Assembly (NCBI GenBank): GCA_022661535.1
Contig: JAKULF010000002.1
Coordinates: forward strand, 1,116,001-1,180,000
DNA from: Eutypa lata
Lineage: Eukaryota > Ascomycota > Sordariomycetes > Xylariales > Diatrypaceae
Direction: 5' to 3'
Length of the DNA stretch: 64,000 bases
Part shown: piece after piece, positions 1 through 11,984 of the stretch
Layout: each line of letters begins with the position of its first letter
Position numbering within the stretch: the stretch's first letter is position 1
The notes under the pieces: model-generated
The model's input: only the letters and a program-made list of their open reading frames with translations
What the model was told of the DNA's origin: nothing
Database searches by the model: none
Translations under genes and position numbers: made by a program

Positions 1-366
1 TCCTACATACCTACATAACTGAGGTAGCAATCGACGGCATATCTACACTACGCGTTCTCACCATCTCAAATTCCCACTTGTTACCCGCATGAGCTTCAAC
101 TTTTGTGACTACCTGCCAATAGAGTTTATCTTAGCGCCAATCTAGTTTGCTCGCATCTAGAATCTAGACCAACGTATCCATCCATTGGGGAAACTTCGAC
201 TTCTATGCACTGAGGTACATAGTATTGGACTAAACGCATCTCCATCTCCATTCAGAACCGCGACTACGTCGGCGCAACAGCTTTCAAGAACAAGGACAAC
301 GGCGGGTTGTGCCTCGTAAAAACGAAACTGCCATATGTACACAACACTACATAATAGAAACTTGCG
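1..366. other. 5' flank of the Mto1/ApsB-like gene
   Basis: No coding region is visible here. This is presumably the promoter and 5' leader of the coiled-coil gene that starts at 367. No clear TATA box or other site could be assigned. Confidence 0.5.
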
Positions 367-3300
367 ATGGAGGATGACGAAAACCAGAGTCTGGTCCAAG
401 ACCAGAACCAGAACCACCCCGATATTGATATCCACATCGAAGCCCCGAGTACACAGTTAGAGATCGAGCCAGAGATGGAGACAAGGACTGAGCATCAACT
501 ACCACCGTTGCCTTCGCCTTCACCTTCCCCCTCACCCTCCCCTGCGCTATCCCGATCACCAAACGAGCAGCATACCGAGCATGACGAGCATAGCGAACAT
601 GTTGAGCAACACGAGCAGCGCGGGCACTATGACGAGCATCACAGTGAGCATCACGACCAGCATCATGACGAGCAGGACGATGAACAGCGGGACGAGCAGC
701 AGGGTGAAAACCAAGAGCCTGATCAGGCAGACGATGGCCCAACAGAAAACTCCATATCCGCTATAGACCAAGAAGCCGAAGCACAACCACAGCTTCCTCC
801 GCCGCAACAACTGCTACAACCACCAAAACAGCAAGGCCTCGCTCCTGACAGCAGCCTTTACGAAGTCACAGCTATTGACCAAGAAGATAAGCATCCAAAT
901 TCCATGACGGAGGAGCAGCAGGTTATGGCCCATCTTCAAGATGTCGAATCCAGCTTTGTACCACCTATATCGCCCATACCCGTTGCTGGTCCGGAAGGCG
1001 GCATTGACGACACTTACCTCTTTGATGTTTCTCCCACCAAGCGCAACCCAACCCAGGCTCCTATTCCACTATCACTACCACATCATGAATCAGAGTCAGA
1101 ACCAGAATCGCAGCGGCATGCAGAAGAGACATCATTCGAAGCTACTGCAGATGCCGGTCAGAACCAACCAGCGAGAACCACGCCAAAGCCCCCCAGACAT
1201 GCAACGCTGCCCAATCGTCATGAACAACGAAATGTCTATGCTGACAAAGGCGACACGAGCGTAAACACTACAGCTGATGACTCTATCGACATCGGAAACA
1301 CCACATCCTCTCTCGAAAATTTGACTTCATCTCCTTCTGCTACTGCTGCTGCTGCTCGATCCGTCTCAAGAGCGATATCCATGGCTAGTAATCGTCCTGA
1401 ATACATAAAAGAGGAGGATAGTGTAAACGAGAATACCGAAGCAAATAGTTCAAATCTTCAACCCCGATCACTTCCTCAGCTCCCGCCTACGAGTCATGCA
1501 ACTTCTACTGCTGCCGTGTCTACTCGTCATCAACCCTCTGATGTCGAACTGCCTAAGTTAACTTTAGATACCGGTAGCGCGGCAGGGGACTCGCAGACAA
1601 TCGGTAACCGACCAAAGTTTCTGCGTAGTAGGAATGCCAGTCAAAGATCCTCCACTTCGTCCTTCGCTAGTCACGATGATGATGTCGATATTGATAGCGA
1701 GGTCACTGTCGGACTAGGTGTTGATTATGCTCTACAGTCCGGTGGGGCGGTGCCAGCTCACGGCATGAGCCGAAGTCTTAGCGATTCCCTATCGCGATCT
1801 ATCAGCATGGGGAGTATGGCTTCTGGAATTGACGACTACCCGGATTCTGGTCTAATCCAACCTTTAGAGCCGTTAAAAGAAAACGTGAAGACGACATTTG
1901 GCAATGTGGAAAACGAAGATTTCGTCAAGACACCACGGGCCAAGAAGCAAGGGCCCTTGCTTGCACCGACTGACACGGTCATCGCGAGGCATGTGCGCAA
2001 CGTCGAAGTTCCCGAATCCCTAGCGAAAGAGTACAAGACGAAAGGCGGCCTTAGCACTCCTATCCAACCCCACCGAAAGATCCATGACTACACTCCTATT
2101 CCTGGCACACACAACCGCAATGGTCGCAACATGACGTTGAAGGAGCAATCGAGCACCATCGAACGCCTGTCCAAAGAGAACTTTGACCTGAAACTAAAGG
2201 TTATGTTTCTTTCTGATCGACTGGACAAACTCTCTGAAGAAGGTATTAAGGAGATGATCTCGGAGAACGTCGAGCTCAAAACTTCCCTAGCTGTAATTCA
2301 GCGCGATAACAAGGTGCTTAGACGCCGCGTCAAGGAACTCGAGAAAACGCTACGGGATAGGAGTGAGGAAGACCGTCCGAGTACGGCAAGAAGCGGTTAT
2401 TCATCGGATGGCAGAACCACACCGGTATTTGACGAGCATGCACAGGAACGCGAGGAGGAGTTGCTATATCTCCGCGAGCGAGTAGAGGAATACGTGACCG
2501 AAATCGAAAGACTACGCAGCGACAATATGACGAACCAGTCCGAGAAAAGGAAGTTAGCAGAAGCCTTAAAAACGATGGGGGACCGAGCTGGTGACCGCGT
2601 TGGCGACAATCTCGGTAGGCAGGAGGAATCCGACGTCTGGAAGGATCTTCTTGAACAGGAAACCGCACGACGCGAACAAGCAGACGACGATAACCGAAGG
2701 CTACGAGATGAGATATTTCGCTTAAAGCAAGGGGTCAACGGAGGCGGGTCAGCAGTCGGCCCAAGTAGTAATCCTGGTGGTGGTTTGCATCACACAACAA
2801 ATATTTACAACATTACGCGTAAAGCAAGGCCAACGTCGCCCTCAAGGTCACGTCCAGTCTCTGGTCTATCTGGAGAGATGGATCACGGCTCACTAAGTCA
2901 GTCAAGCACACTAATCGAAGAACTCCGTCGGGAAGGGGAGCAGCTCCGCCACGAGAACGCCGAATTACGAAGAGAAGTCGGAGCCCAGACGTCCATGTTA
3001 ACATCGCGCAATCGGGAAAAGGAGAGATTATATCAGGAGATTGAAGATCTCAAGCTGGCCCAGCGTAGGGGTGGACCGGCACCTTCGACCGTTGATAGTC
3101 TCCTCGAAAGATCAGCCTCACGGACAGGGAATAACGAGCGACCGAACTCGAGGGCTAGTGGCCGCACGAGGCTTGCCATGACCGTAGAAGAAGATCCCGA
3201 CCGCGAAGAGCTCGAGAACAAACTTGCCGTACAACGTGATAAATATAACGAGCTGAAAATGAAGCACCAAGACATACAGCGTGAACTTGACGCCTGTGTG

Positions 3301-5631
3301 CAGGACTATGAAGCTGCTATGCAGGAGAAGCAACAAACCGAAAGCCGGGTAGCTACTCTTGAAGAGGAGCTTGAAAACTCCAATAATGATGCCATTGCGC
3401 TCCAGAACGAACGGGATGAGGCTTTGCGGGACTGCGAGAGTCTAGAAGAACAGTTTGAGAACCTACGACAAGAAGCCCAAGAAGAGATCGATATCCTTGA
3501 GAACGAAGGTGACCAGAAGGCCGAGGAGAACCACCGATTGCAGCTGGAGCTCCAGGATAGGACAGAGAATTTTGAAGCTTTACAAGACGAGATGCGACAG
3601 ATGAGCGAGGCCCTTGTTGGCCTGGAAGATGAGCAGGAGAAGAAACACAACCGGATACAACAGCTTGAAGGGGACTTAGCTGAAGCTAATAAAGAGCTTG
3701 AGGACCTAGAAGCCAAGTTACTCGAGGCGAACGACAAGGGTCAGCGTTTAAGCGTTCAGCAGGAGTCTCTACAAGACGAGATTACGTTCTTACGAGAGGA
3801 GCAAGAGAACGACAAGGTCCGCATTGGCAACCTTGAAGCAGATCTAGCTGCCGTCGAGCAAAGCCTGCGGGACGAACAGGATCATGTCAGGGAGTTGGAG
3901 CAGCGGATAGCCGAGGAGCGGCAACAACGCGAGATTGTAGCGGACCGCGAGAAAGAAGAAGTGCAGCAATTCGTCAACGAACTCAACCGCGAGGCGTCTG
4001 GGGCTAAAGACGAGGTTAGGAGACTACGCAAGAGCCTAAGTAGTCGCGAGATTGAGGCAGCCGAGTGGAAGGAGAGGTTGATGGAATTCGAAAGCAATCT
4101 CAGAGAGGCCTTGGGTGACTTGAACGGCACCCGGTCAAGCTTTCTCAGGGTAAGACCTTATCATCTATACGGCGGTATCGTGTTCCAGTTCTTCGGCTAC
4201 TTGCTAACTATTCTATAGGACATCGCCAATCTCCAACGAACTCTGGACGATACGGTCCGGGAACTTGATACTGCCAGAGCCTCCTTGCTGGAGAAGGATC
4301 GTATCATCAAACAGAGAGATGCCTTACTCGAGTCACATGGTTTGGAGTCCCGGAAACTGGCTGACATGCTAGACAAGGAGCGGCAGGGCCATCGCAACAC
4401 GAAGAACCAGTTCGACACATTCCAGCGGACGCACTCGCACGTTTCGCGGACAGTGACGAGCCAAGACTCCCGCATCCAGGAGCTGGAGATCAGCCGGGCC
4501 ACGGACAAGAAGAAGATGGCGCACCTCGAGGGTCAGTTTAAGGAGCAGCTAATCGAGCGGAACAATCTCCTCCTCATCCTGTGGACCCGTCTTTCAGCCC
4601 TCTGTGGCACTGACTGGGCCCACAATAACAGCCTTATCAACGGCCGCGCCCTACCTTCTCTCGAGTCCGTCTCCACCATGCTTCCCGGCTTCAGCAAGAA
4701 CCTACTCGGCGCTATCAAGACCATTGAGGGCATGATCGGCGGTTTCCATGCTAGCATCAAGGCCGTCGAGCGCGATCTTTGGAAAGAATACCACGCGCTC
4801 GAGACTACCCTAGACTCCCGATCCAAGAAGCTCGATCGCCTCGAGGCCCTAGTCCGGTCCGGCGTTGCGGCGGGTGGTGGTAGCTTCGACCTCCATGCTA
4901 AGTACACCCAGCTCGAGGCCGCCTTCCGCACGCTGAAAATCGAGAACGCCACCCTGCAGCGCGCCCACGATGCCCGCACCCGCGGGGGCTACTACGACCC
5001 GGCTGCTACGAGCATCAAGCGGAGTAGCTCCCGCGAGGACACGGAAGGGGGCAGTCCATCCCCGCTCGTGCCTACCGGTCCGCATCATCGCGACGCTACT
5101 GCTGCTACTGCTACTACCCCTACTGGCGGATCGAAGATCCCGCGTAGCAAGACGACCCAAACGCACCTGGAGCCCATCCCGCCGCCGACGTCGAACTCGA
5201 GACCCGGTAGTAAGAGGGCCAGCTCCATGACGAATGTTCCGCGGCGGAGCAACACTACCACGACGATGAATTCCAGCAGCACCAACAACAACACGGAATA
5301 CGCCTCGGAGAGGATGGGGACTATGTCCTCCTCATCAGGCCACCACCGCCGTGATCGCGATCGTGAGCGCGATGAAGATGCGCCGAGGGGAAGGGGGGCA
5401 GGAAGTAGAGGTCCATCACCATCTTCGGGAGGCGGTGGTGGAGGGGGGATGGATAGCGATACGCGCTTCATGTTCCGGCTCCGAGAGCTAGAGGGCAAGC
5501 TCAAGCAGGAGCGCGAGGCGCGTAATATGGATCGCGCGGCTGCGAAGCAGCGTATCCTCGATAGCGAGCGGCAGAATAGCGAACTTGCTGGGGAGTTGGC
5601 TAGGGCTAAGCGGAAGGAGGGGATTAACTGA
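367..5631 (+). CDS. apsB: Mto1/ApsB-family gamma-tubulin complex tethering protein (CM1 coiled-coil)
   Basis: Two exons, 367-4149 and 4219-5631, with a 69-nt intron (GTAAGA donor, CTAACT branch, TAG acceptor), give 1731 aa. The family recruits and activates gamma-tubulin complexes at non-spindle-pole microtubule-organising centres (S. pombe Mto1, Aspergillus ApsB). Residues 1-580 are low-complexity and acidic, with SP-rich and E/H/Q-rich runs. A centrosomin motif 1 (CM1) lies at about 588-665, beginning TLKEQSSTIERLSKENFDLK and continuing through LKVMFLSDRLDKL. Long coiled coils run from about 600 to 1500. The C-terminus (about 1672-1725, RLRELEGKLKQEREARNMDR) matches the Mto2-binding region of Mto1 proteins. 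Having CM1 and the Mto2-binding tail together favours Mto1/ApsB over Pcp1-type proteins. The start is the first ATG of the long frame. The family call is from motifs; localisation is inferred from the family. Confidence 0.88.
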
Positions 5632-5971
5632 AGTAGTACGTACTCTAGTACAGTAGTACTAGGGAGTGAGTAGGGATGGAGCGTGCAGTCCGGAGTTGAG
5701 AAAGGGGTAGTGAAGTGGTAAGGGGGTTTCAAGCATGGATGCAGAGGCAGAGGCTGAGAGGCTGGCAGTAAGGGGAGGGGATAGGATGGGGAGGAAGAGA
5801 GAGAAGATAGTGGGTGCTAAAGGCCCCACGAAGAAGGCGAGGCGAACGGAGGCACGTACACACTTCCGCATTACACACGCGCACGCACACACACATACGC
5901 ACACACATATCAGGGCTGAGCGAGGGAGTTTTAAGTTGGCAGCGACGGCGAACAAAAGGGAAATAGAGACA

Positions 5972-5992
5972 CATCATCATCATCATCATCAT
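5972..5992. repeat. (CAT)7 microsatellite
   Basis: Seven perfect CAT units, downstream of apsB. Confidence 0.9.
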
Positions 5993-6175
5993 AAGATACC
6001 TTTGGTTTGTTAGTTGGTTGGTTGGTTGGATGGCTGGTTGGTCAGGGTGGGATTTTCTTCGGGTTTTCAATCATCTATCAAGTCACTCACCTACTTACTT
6101 AGGTATTCATTCACATCCCCCTCGCCGTCCCCTTCCCTCATTAGGGAATCTCTATAACAGACGCTAGATATAAGC

Positions 6176-6184
<9 letters not shown>

Positions 6185-6207
<23 letters not shown>
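6185..6207. repeat. (GA)n microsatellite
   Basis: Perfect GA dinucleotide run of about 11 units in the apsB 3' flank. Confidence 0.9.
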
Positions 6208-7159
6208 TGTATGCTTTTGCATTATTATTACGATCTGCTTTGTTGTTGTTTTTGGTTCAACTTCTTTTTATTCATTTTTTAAATTGCTGTCTGCCCGTCT
6301 GTTTGTCTGTCTGGCTGCTTTTAGTTTCTGCGTTGCATTGCGTTCGGCTTGTATTGTATGGTCTGATATGGGATTGTACTGTCTATGGCATTGTGTAAAT
6401 TATTATGATTGATGGAAATGAACTCAAGTCTTTGTGGTGTTTATTGCTTAGACACACATGTGTATCTCTTGCGTGTAAGAAATGCTATTCAACCGTCATG
6501 TTCAAACAGGGCTTCATTATTCTATGTTCAGTTGCTAGCCGCGGGAGACTTAAGAATCGTGATCTCTTCCTGGGTTGCTATTTTACAGTCACTGAAGTAT
6601 TATAACAATCAACTATATACTTTTCTTCCGACAGCTAGTTAGGAGTTGGCCGCAGCCTGAGGATATTTGGTCGACTTGGGCCCCTCTCTCCTTTCGCGTG
6701 ACTGGCTCTCCCGAACGGGATGATTTCACTGTGCTTCCTATCACAAGCTTGTGAGATCTGAAAAGATCCAACTACTTAACCAGGCCGTGTGCAACTAGAA
6801 TGTTGTAGAAGTAGCTGGTGGATTCTGTTGGAGATATATCTGGTTGACTCAACCCGTCAGCACTAGCAAGTCGAATTGACTAGAAGTAGCCGGAAACTTC
6901 ACTTCTTATACCTACCATAAGCCAGCTACACTCTAGCCTAGCCTGTGAAACGGTGTAACCTGACGCGGACCAGAGAACTTGTAAACGACATCGAAGGGCT
7001 TGAGAAACCACTTGCCCTACTCGTACAAATTATACCAATTACCTGTGTGTTTTGCAGTTCACCTAGTTGTAGTTGGTGCGTAGTCATTGCTGTCTTGGCG
7101 AAGATTATTCCAGGAATTGAAATGTATACTTGGTTACACGCTTTCTCTTACGACTGCTG

Positions 7160-7167
7160 TATATAAA
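7160..7167 (+). promoter_or_regulatory. TATA box upstream of the EthD gene
   Basis: TATATAAA followed by GGGG lies about 250 bases before the ATG at 7415, ahead of a C/A-rich leader. It is the only strong TATA-like element close to this gene. A core-promoter role is inferred from position and sequence. Confidence 0.5.
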
Positions 7168-7414
7168 GGGGAACGATTCTCCCTTCACAAAATAGCATAG
7201 CAGCATAGCTACAGACCAAAACACACAAACAGGTTTCACCACACAGAGTCCCTTCCTCATAGCCTGCTCTGCAACAACTCCTAACTTACCTTACACGCAC
7301 AAGTTCAATCGACTTCCCTCTCCACTTCCTCCCACCCTACTATACCAACCGCCAACCAAAGAAGCCCACCCCCAACCAACAACCACCTTCCGCAAAAAAA
7401 ATAAAAAAAATAAA

Positions 7415-7813
7415 ATGACATTCAACGTTCTCATCTTCGCGAGCCGCCTCCCGGGCGTCACGCCCGCCGAGTTCAAGACCTACTACGACACGAAGCACAT
7501 GCCGATGATCCGCACCATGACGGGACGGCACTTCCCGCTGCAGCACATACGCAAGTACATCCAGCGGGACCCGACCACCGCCGGGGCCGAGGCCAAGGCC
7601 GCGGTGATCGTGGGGTCGCAGGCCGATTTCGACTTCGACGTCGTGGCCGAGATGGTGTTCGAGCACGAGGACGCCTTCAAGAAGTTCGCGGAGATCTTGC
7701 TCCGGGAGGAGAACGCCAAGATCGTCGATGAGGACGAGAGGAAGTTCTTCGATAGGGAGCGTGTTAGGATGGTCGTGCTGGGTGGGATTGATGTTTTGGA
7801 GAGGGAGGTGTGA
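7415..7813 (+). CDS. EthD domain-containing protein
   Basis: Single exon, 132 aa, no signal peptide. The N-terminus (FNVLIFASRLPGVTPAEFK, then YYDTKHMPMI) is the characteristic EthD opening: a strand, then PGxxxxEFxxYY, then a conserved H-x-P before the next helix. The whole protein fits one dimeric alpha/beta-barrel unit. EthD-like fungal proteins include small enzymes acting on aromatic polyketides (decarboxylase, dehydratase or oxidase roles), as well as the EthD of ether degradation. The substrate here is unknown. The gene lies in a cluster-like stretch with a regulator, a short-chain dehydrogenase and a laccase. It is GC-rich with strong C/G-ending codons in its first two thirds. The ATG follows an A-rich leader and is the only plausible start. 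Confidence 0.82.
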   Translation: MTFNVLIFASRLPGVTPAEFKTYYDTKHMPMIRTMTGRHFPLQHIRKYIQRDPTTAGAEAKAAVIVGSQADFDFDVVAEMVFEHEDAFKKFAEILLREENAKIVDEDERKFFDRERVRMVVLGGIDVLEREV

Positions 7814-7860
7814 GTGTGTGAGTGTGGATGTGAGTGTGAGTGTGATTGAGGATTGGAGAA

Positions 7861-7871
7861 GGGGGGGGGGG
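7861..7871. repeat. (G)11 homopolymer
   Basis: Eleven consecutive G just after a TGTGAG-rich stretch (7811-7850) in the 3' flank of the EthD gene. Confidence 0.9.
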
Positions 7872-8027
7872 AGGGAAGGAGGTAGTTCTGGCTCTAGATT
7901 GTTATGATGGTTTTCTGGGTTGTGTGTTTTAGGTTCGATAGATCGCAGTACTTTTCTTTAAAACAACCACATTCATTTTTGTCCTTAGCTTTGCGTAAAA
8001 TGACATGTTTGACACACTGTAGTATTG

Positions 8028-9682
8028 TTATACATCAAGAGGCCCAATGCGATTGGACAGTGCCTCAAAGGCTCTCCTTCCGACGTCGTCATGGAACGAG
8101 TCAATCCACATAACTTGCTTCAAATGTCCGCGTGTCTCGTTCCACGTCAACCCACGCGGCGTTGCCATTCCCAGGCTTGTGCGCCCAAATAATTCGTCCA
8201 CATCATTAGTAGAGATCAAAAGTACCCAGACCAGCCAGATCTCTATTGCCTCTGCCAGGTCTACAGTGGAAGCTCTAGCGGCAACATATGAACGTTGGAG
8301 TTTATTCGTCAGAACTTTGCAGTAATAGTGTTGCTCATACAGATCTGGAAGACGAAACGTCGTTGCTAGGAAGACCATCATTCCGAGACGGAGACACTCG
8401 AATAATGGGCTCTTCTCGAGCCGGCCCTCGAGTTCTAGGAGACTGGAGTGTACAAACCCCAGACACTGTCGAATGAATATTCCATCGACCGGGGTCTGCT
8501 TGTAGTAATGCTGGTTAAGAAGTATCGTCGTATGCTGGAGTGTATAAAACACGACCGCTAAGTCTAGAGATTCAATCACGTCATCGGCGCATATCATGTT
8601 TTCCGAATGATGAAGATCCGTAACTTCGGCAGGGAAGACGGGAGCTTTCCAGATGGAGCTGTTGTAGAGAGGTGTCCAGAGTTTGGTGACGAGCAAACTT
8701 GAAAAGTTCAAGCTATTATTGTAGATTAGTATATTTTATAAAGGGGATAAACTGGCATACGGGTATCCCATACCGATCTATCGAGAACTGGATCACGGGA
8801 TTGTAGTTAACGGCCTCGAAACCGCCGCGTAGGCGTATGATCTCTGATAATCCCGCCGCGTGCGTTTTGGCTGTCACATAGTCGCCAAACAGGATAGCGA
8901 TGGATGCCAGTGTACTCACGACATAGAGTATAACATCGTGTTTATACGCATCCTTGCCAGAGAGCCGGTCATTTAAAATAGGGATAATGCGCCGGAGGTA
9001 CTGGTATGTTGTGCCAGACAGAGGCTGGCGCAGTACCAAGTCATTGGAAGCAGAGGTTAGAAGGAGTATCGTGCGGAAGTACAGCTGTTCAGAACAGAGT
9101 GATCGAAAACACCATGAGGGGTCGTCGTGGAAGTCGACGTGGATACCGAAGTACTTGAATGGATATAATATATCCCTAATGGGATTATGTATGTAGTCTA
9201 AGAGTAAACGTCTTGGGTTAGTACCCTACCAGTAGTTATATTACACAATTGATAACTAGATTCCACAACGATTTTAACGTACATTGATGCATCAACTTCT
9301 GGGAACCAACATCTAACTCCTCCGGGAACTGGAAAAGCGCCCAGTCAGATGATAGCGACGGCGATGGCAACGGCACAATATATTCCTGGTTAGGAATTCG
9401 CCTGCGCCCCTTTTCCGGGGACAACAACTCTGCAACTCGATCTTCAGCAGGGATCGGCTCGGGCCCCGAACCACCACTACCACCCCTTTGGTCTTGTTCC
9501 TCGGATTGGAGCGAGTACTGAACAACTACCCGGGAAGCTTCGCGCTTAGAGCGACGGGAACCGGGTTTTTTGTTCTTCTGTCGCATGCAATGCCGTCGTA
9601 TGACCTGCCGCTCGGACTCCCGGATCCTAGCGGACTCATCGGTCGCTACAAAGGTGAAGGAAAGCTGTTGCTGTTGTGGCAT
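8028..9682 (-). CDS. Fungal_trans_2 (PF11951-type) transcription factor without Zn2Cys6 domain
   Basis: Three exons on the minus strand, 9682-9283, 9197-8774 and 8712-8028, give 502 aa. Introns of 85 and 61 nt have donors GTACGT and GTATGG, with branch points GTACTAAC and TACTAAT. The N-terminus has the signature of the Fungal_trans_2 family lacking a binuclear zinc cluster: LSFTFVATDESARIRESERQ, then VIRRHCMR and a basic KNKKPGSRRSKRE patch. The rest is the helical regulatory domain, including a GLSEIIRLRGGFEAV segment typical of such factors. These proteins are nuclear regulators, often of pathway genes. It is divergently transcribed from the short-chain dehydrogenase at 10199, with 516 bases between the starts, which suggests co-regulation. 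The second donor was chosen because it alone joins the two frames in phase; the target genes are inferred. Confidence 0.8.
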
Positions 9683-10198
9683 CGCGACATATTATAACTC
9701 TGCTTTGGGAAACCAATCTGGTCTGGTATGGCTTATTGGTAACATAATGATGAGATCGAAATCTGCAAGAACGTAGTTATATTAGGTAGTTATAAATACT
9801 TACGTAGGGTGGGTGGATGCCTTGTAAGAAGCTGAAGATGCACGACGACCACATTGCTTTCCGAATCGGGACAAAAGCGGTCCCGCTTAGTAACTCAACT
9901 GGCATCTAGATGCCTTCATTAGACGATAGGCCTTATGATGTATCAACATATTGCCCGCCCAAGACAGTAGTTGCATGGTCTTTCGTCTGTCTCTTAACCC
10001 AGATGAACCGGTTCTCGAAAGAACTATCAAATAGATATTATAAATCAAGAAAATTAGACATTACCAATCGAGTTCCTGCGTAGGAGGTATAATAAAGCAT
10101 GCTGCCCAAGGTCGAGATGTGACAGTTCATGCTATGCATCTCTATCTGCTTCTTCGTAAGTGATTGTATTCATCTTCAATCTTCCAACACTATAGTTT
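9683..10198. promoter_or_regulatory. Divergent intergenic promoter between the transcription factor and the SDR gene
   Basis: This 516-base spacer separates the minus-strand regulator start (9682) from the plus-strand dehydrogenase start (10199). No coding potential in frame with either gene is seen. No specific operator could be identified by eye. Confidence 0.5.
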
Positions 10199-11360
10199 AT
10201 GTGTACGATGGCGTCTCGCGTAGTTTCGCCTTCCGGTTCGCTGTCCCTAACACCGGAGAATTACACCTTCTCCAAAATCTTCTTCAAACATCAGATACGA
10301 CCGAATCCCAAACCAGCCCTCGAATCGAACTCAATCGCCCAACAAACCGCCGTCATAACAGGCGGCAACACCGGCATCGGTCTAGAATGCGGGAAGCTCC
10401 TCCTATCGCTCCAGCTCTCCCACCTCATCCTCGCCGTACGCTCACTCCAAAAAGGAGAAGAAGCTGCAGGTCCTCTGCGCACACTGTATCCGAACGCCAA
10501 AATCGACGTATGGCACCTCGACATGAACTCGTACGAGTCGATACGAGCCTTTGCTCGGAAGTGCGCCACGCTCGCGCGCTTGGATGTTGCTATACTGAGC
10601 GCGGGCATCATGAACACCCGGTTGGAAGTCCACCCGTCCACCGGGCACGAGGAAATGTTCCAGGTCAACTACTTATCCACGGCGCTACTTAGCCTGCTCC
10701 TCCTCCCGGTTCTGAAAAAGACGAAACTCGCATCTGGTAGTCCGGGTCGACTCACGCTGGTCGCGTCGGGCGCAGCTCTGATAGCTGAATTTTCGGAGCG
10801 GAACGCAGTACCCTTACTCCCCGCCTTCGATGAACATGTAGGCTGGGACTCGACTATGGCCAAGAAGAGGTACGACACGACCAAGGGGCTAGTGTTGATG
10901 CTCACGCTCAAGCTGAGCCAGGTCACGAAGGCGGAGGATACGGTCGTCAATGTCGTCGACCCGACCTTCACCCCGGGCACCGGCTTTTTCCGCGATCTGC
11001 CTCTCCTCGTGAGGGCGGTTGCCTGGCCGCTTACGAGGTTGTTGGGCACGTCTGTGAACAATGCGGCGTGGAGGTATATAGATGCTGCCGTGAGCAGAGG
11101 CGAGGAGAGCCACGGGAGCTTTGTGAGTGATTGGGAAATCCATCCGTACGTCTGTCTCGCTTGTGTCCTTTAAACCATACTAACCCTAACTCTATTTCAA
11201 CTGTGGCGAAGCTTACGCGAACTAACTTGGTTTGACTAGATTCCACCCTTTCATGTATACCGAGGAGGGTAACAAGTTCATGGATCGCCTTTGGGACGAG
11301 ACTGTGAAGCAGCTAGACTTCCCTGAGGTGCGCGAGGCGTTGGAATTGTCACGGCACTAA
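10199..11360 (+). CDS. Short-chain dehydrogenase/reductase (SDR)
   Basis: Two exons, 10199-11145 and 11240-11360, with a 94-nt intron, give 355 aa. The cofactor motif TGGNTGIG is at about residues 54-61 in a Rossmann context (AVITGGNTGIGLECG). ILSAGI occupies the NNAG position, and the catalytic Tyr and Lys are in YDTTK (about Y225 and K229), preceded by a conserved Ser in LVASGAA. This is a classical NAD(P)-dependent oxidoreductase of the retinol-dehydrogenase-like type common beside fungal biosynthetic genes; the substrate is unknown. The second exon supplies the C-terminus (HPFHPFMYTEEG to the stop). A second in-frame ATG at 10208 (MASRVV) could be the real start. Its partner may be the divergent regulator upstream. 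Confidence 0.87.
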
Positions 11361-11984
11361 GTAGAAGAGGGCCCGAACTCTTCACTGAATTCCTGTATAT
11401 GTAACGGCTCTACGCGCCATCTAGCTGGACTTCCTCCTTTCCTTCTGTGTGTCATAAGAAATTACTTACCTAGTCCCTTTGTTTCATTGGCGTCGTGACA
11501 GCAATCGTGACAATGGAGAACCTGCGCTATAGCTTAGTAGATAGACCAACGATATTGCGGTCACTGTCTATTTAGCAGATGGATATATTTTGGGTTTTGG
11601 GTGGACTTGAAGCAGTTCACGCATTGCTATGATGCAGCCAGATGGGCATTCAGTTGGGATCAACAAACATACGAGTAGACCCCGAGCATAACTAGATAGC
11701 CACCGAAATGTTTGCGCAAAGGCAGTACGTATTTTCCTACAAATTAAATTGTATTACCATTGCATTATAAGGAGTGCTGTAGCAGGTTGTATTATAATAG
11801 CTCGGTGGTGTAGGTCGTCACAACTGGCTATAAATTCTAAACCAATTCTACCCCTTAACCCATGTAATACAGTAATAGGAACCCGTACAGATCGCTTCCC
11901 AGATACCACTATGTGGGAACATTTCAAGAGAAATGTTGATACACGAGTCTTGAATTCAAATAGTTGTATTAATGAGCCCATATT
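11361..11984. other. Intergenic, no gene seen
   Basis: A+T-moderate sequence between the 3' ends of the dehydrogenase and the small minus-strand gene. Only random short ORFs are present and no RNA gene was found. Confidence 0.5.

Larger units (their letters stand above)
5632..7414. other. Intergenic: 3' flank of apsB and promoter/leader of the EthD gene
   Basis: No convincing gene. It holds simple repeats: a CA-rich run near 5876-5910, seven CAT triplets at 5972-5992 and a GA run at 6185-6207. Small ORFs at 6207-6642 and 6945-7166 have no homology I recognise and atypical composition. The last 250 bases contain a TATA box and a C/A-rich leader ending in A-runs directly before the ATG at 7415. 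Confidence 0.6.

Noticed and set aside
347..742. Minus-strand ORFs over the apsB N-terminus
   Set aside because: They are mirror translations of repetitive acidic and His/Gln-rich coding sequence; the plus-strand frame has the CM1 motif and a 1261-codon exon.
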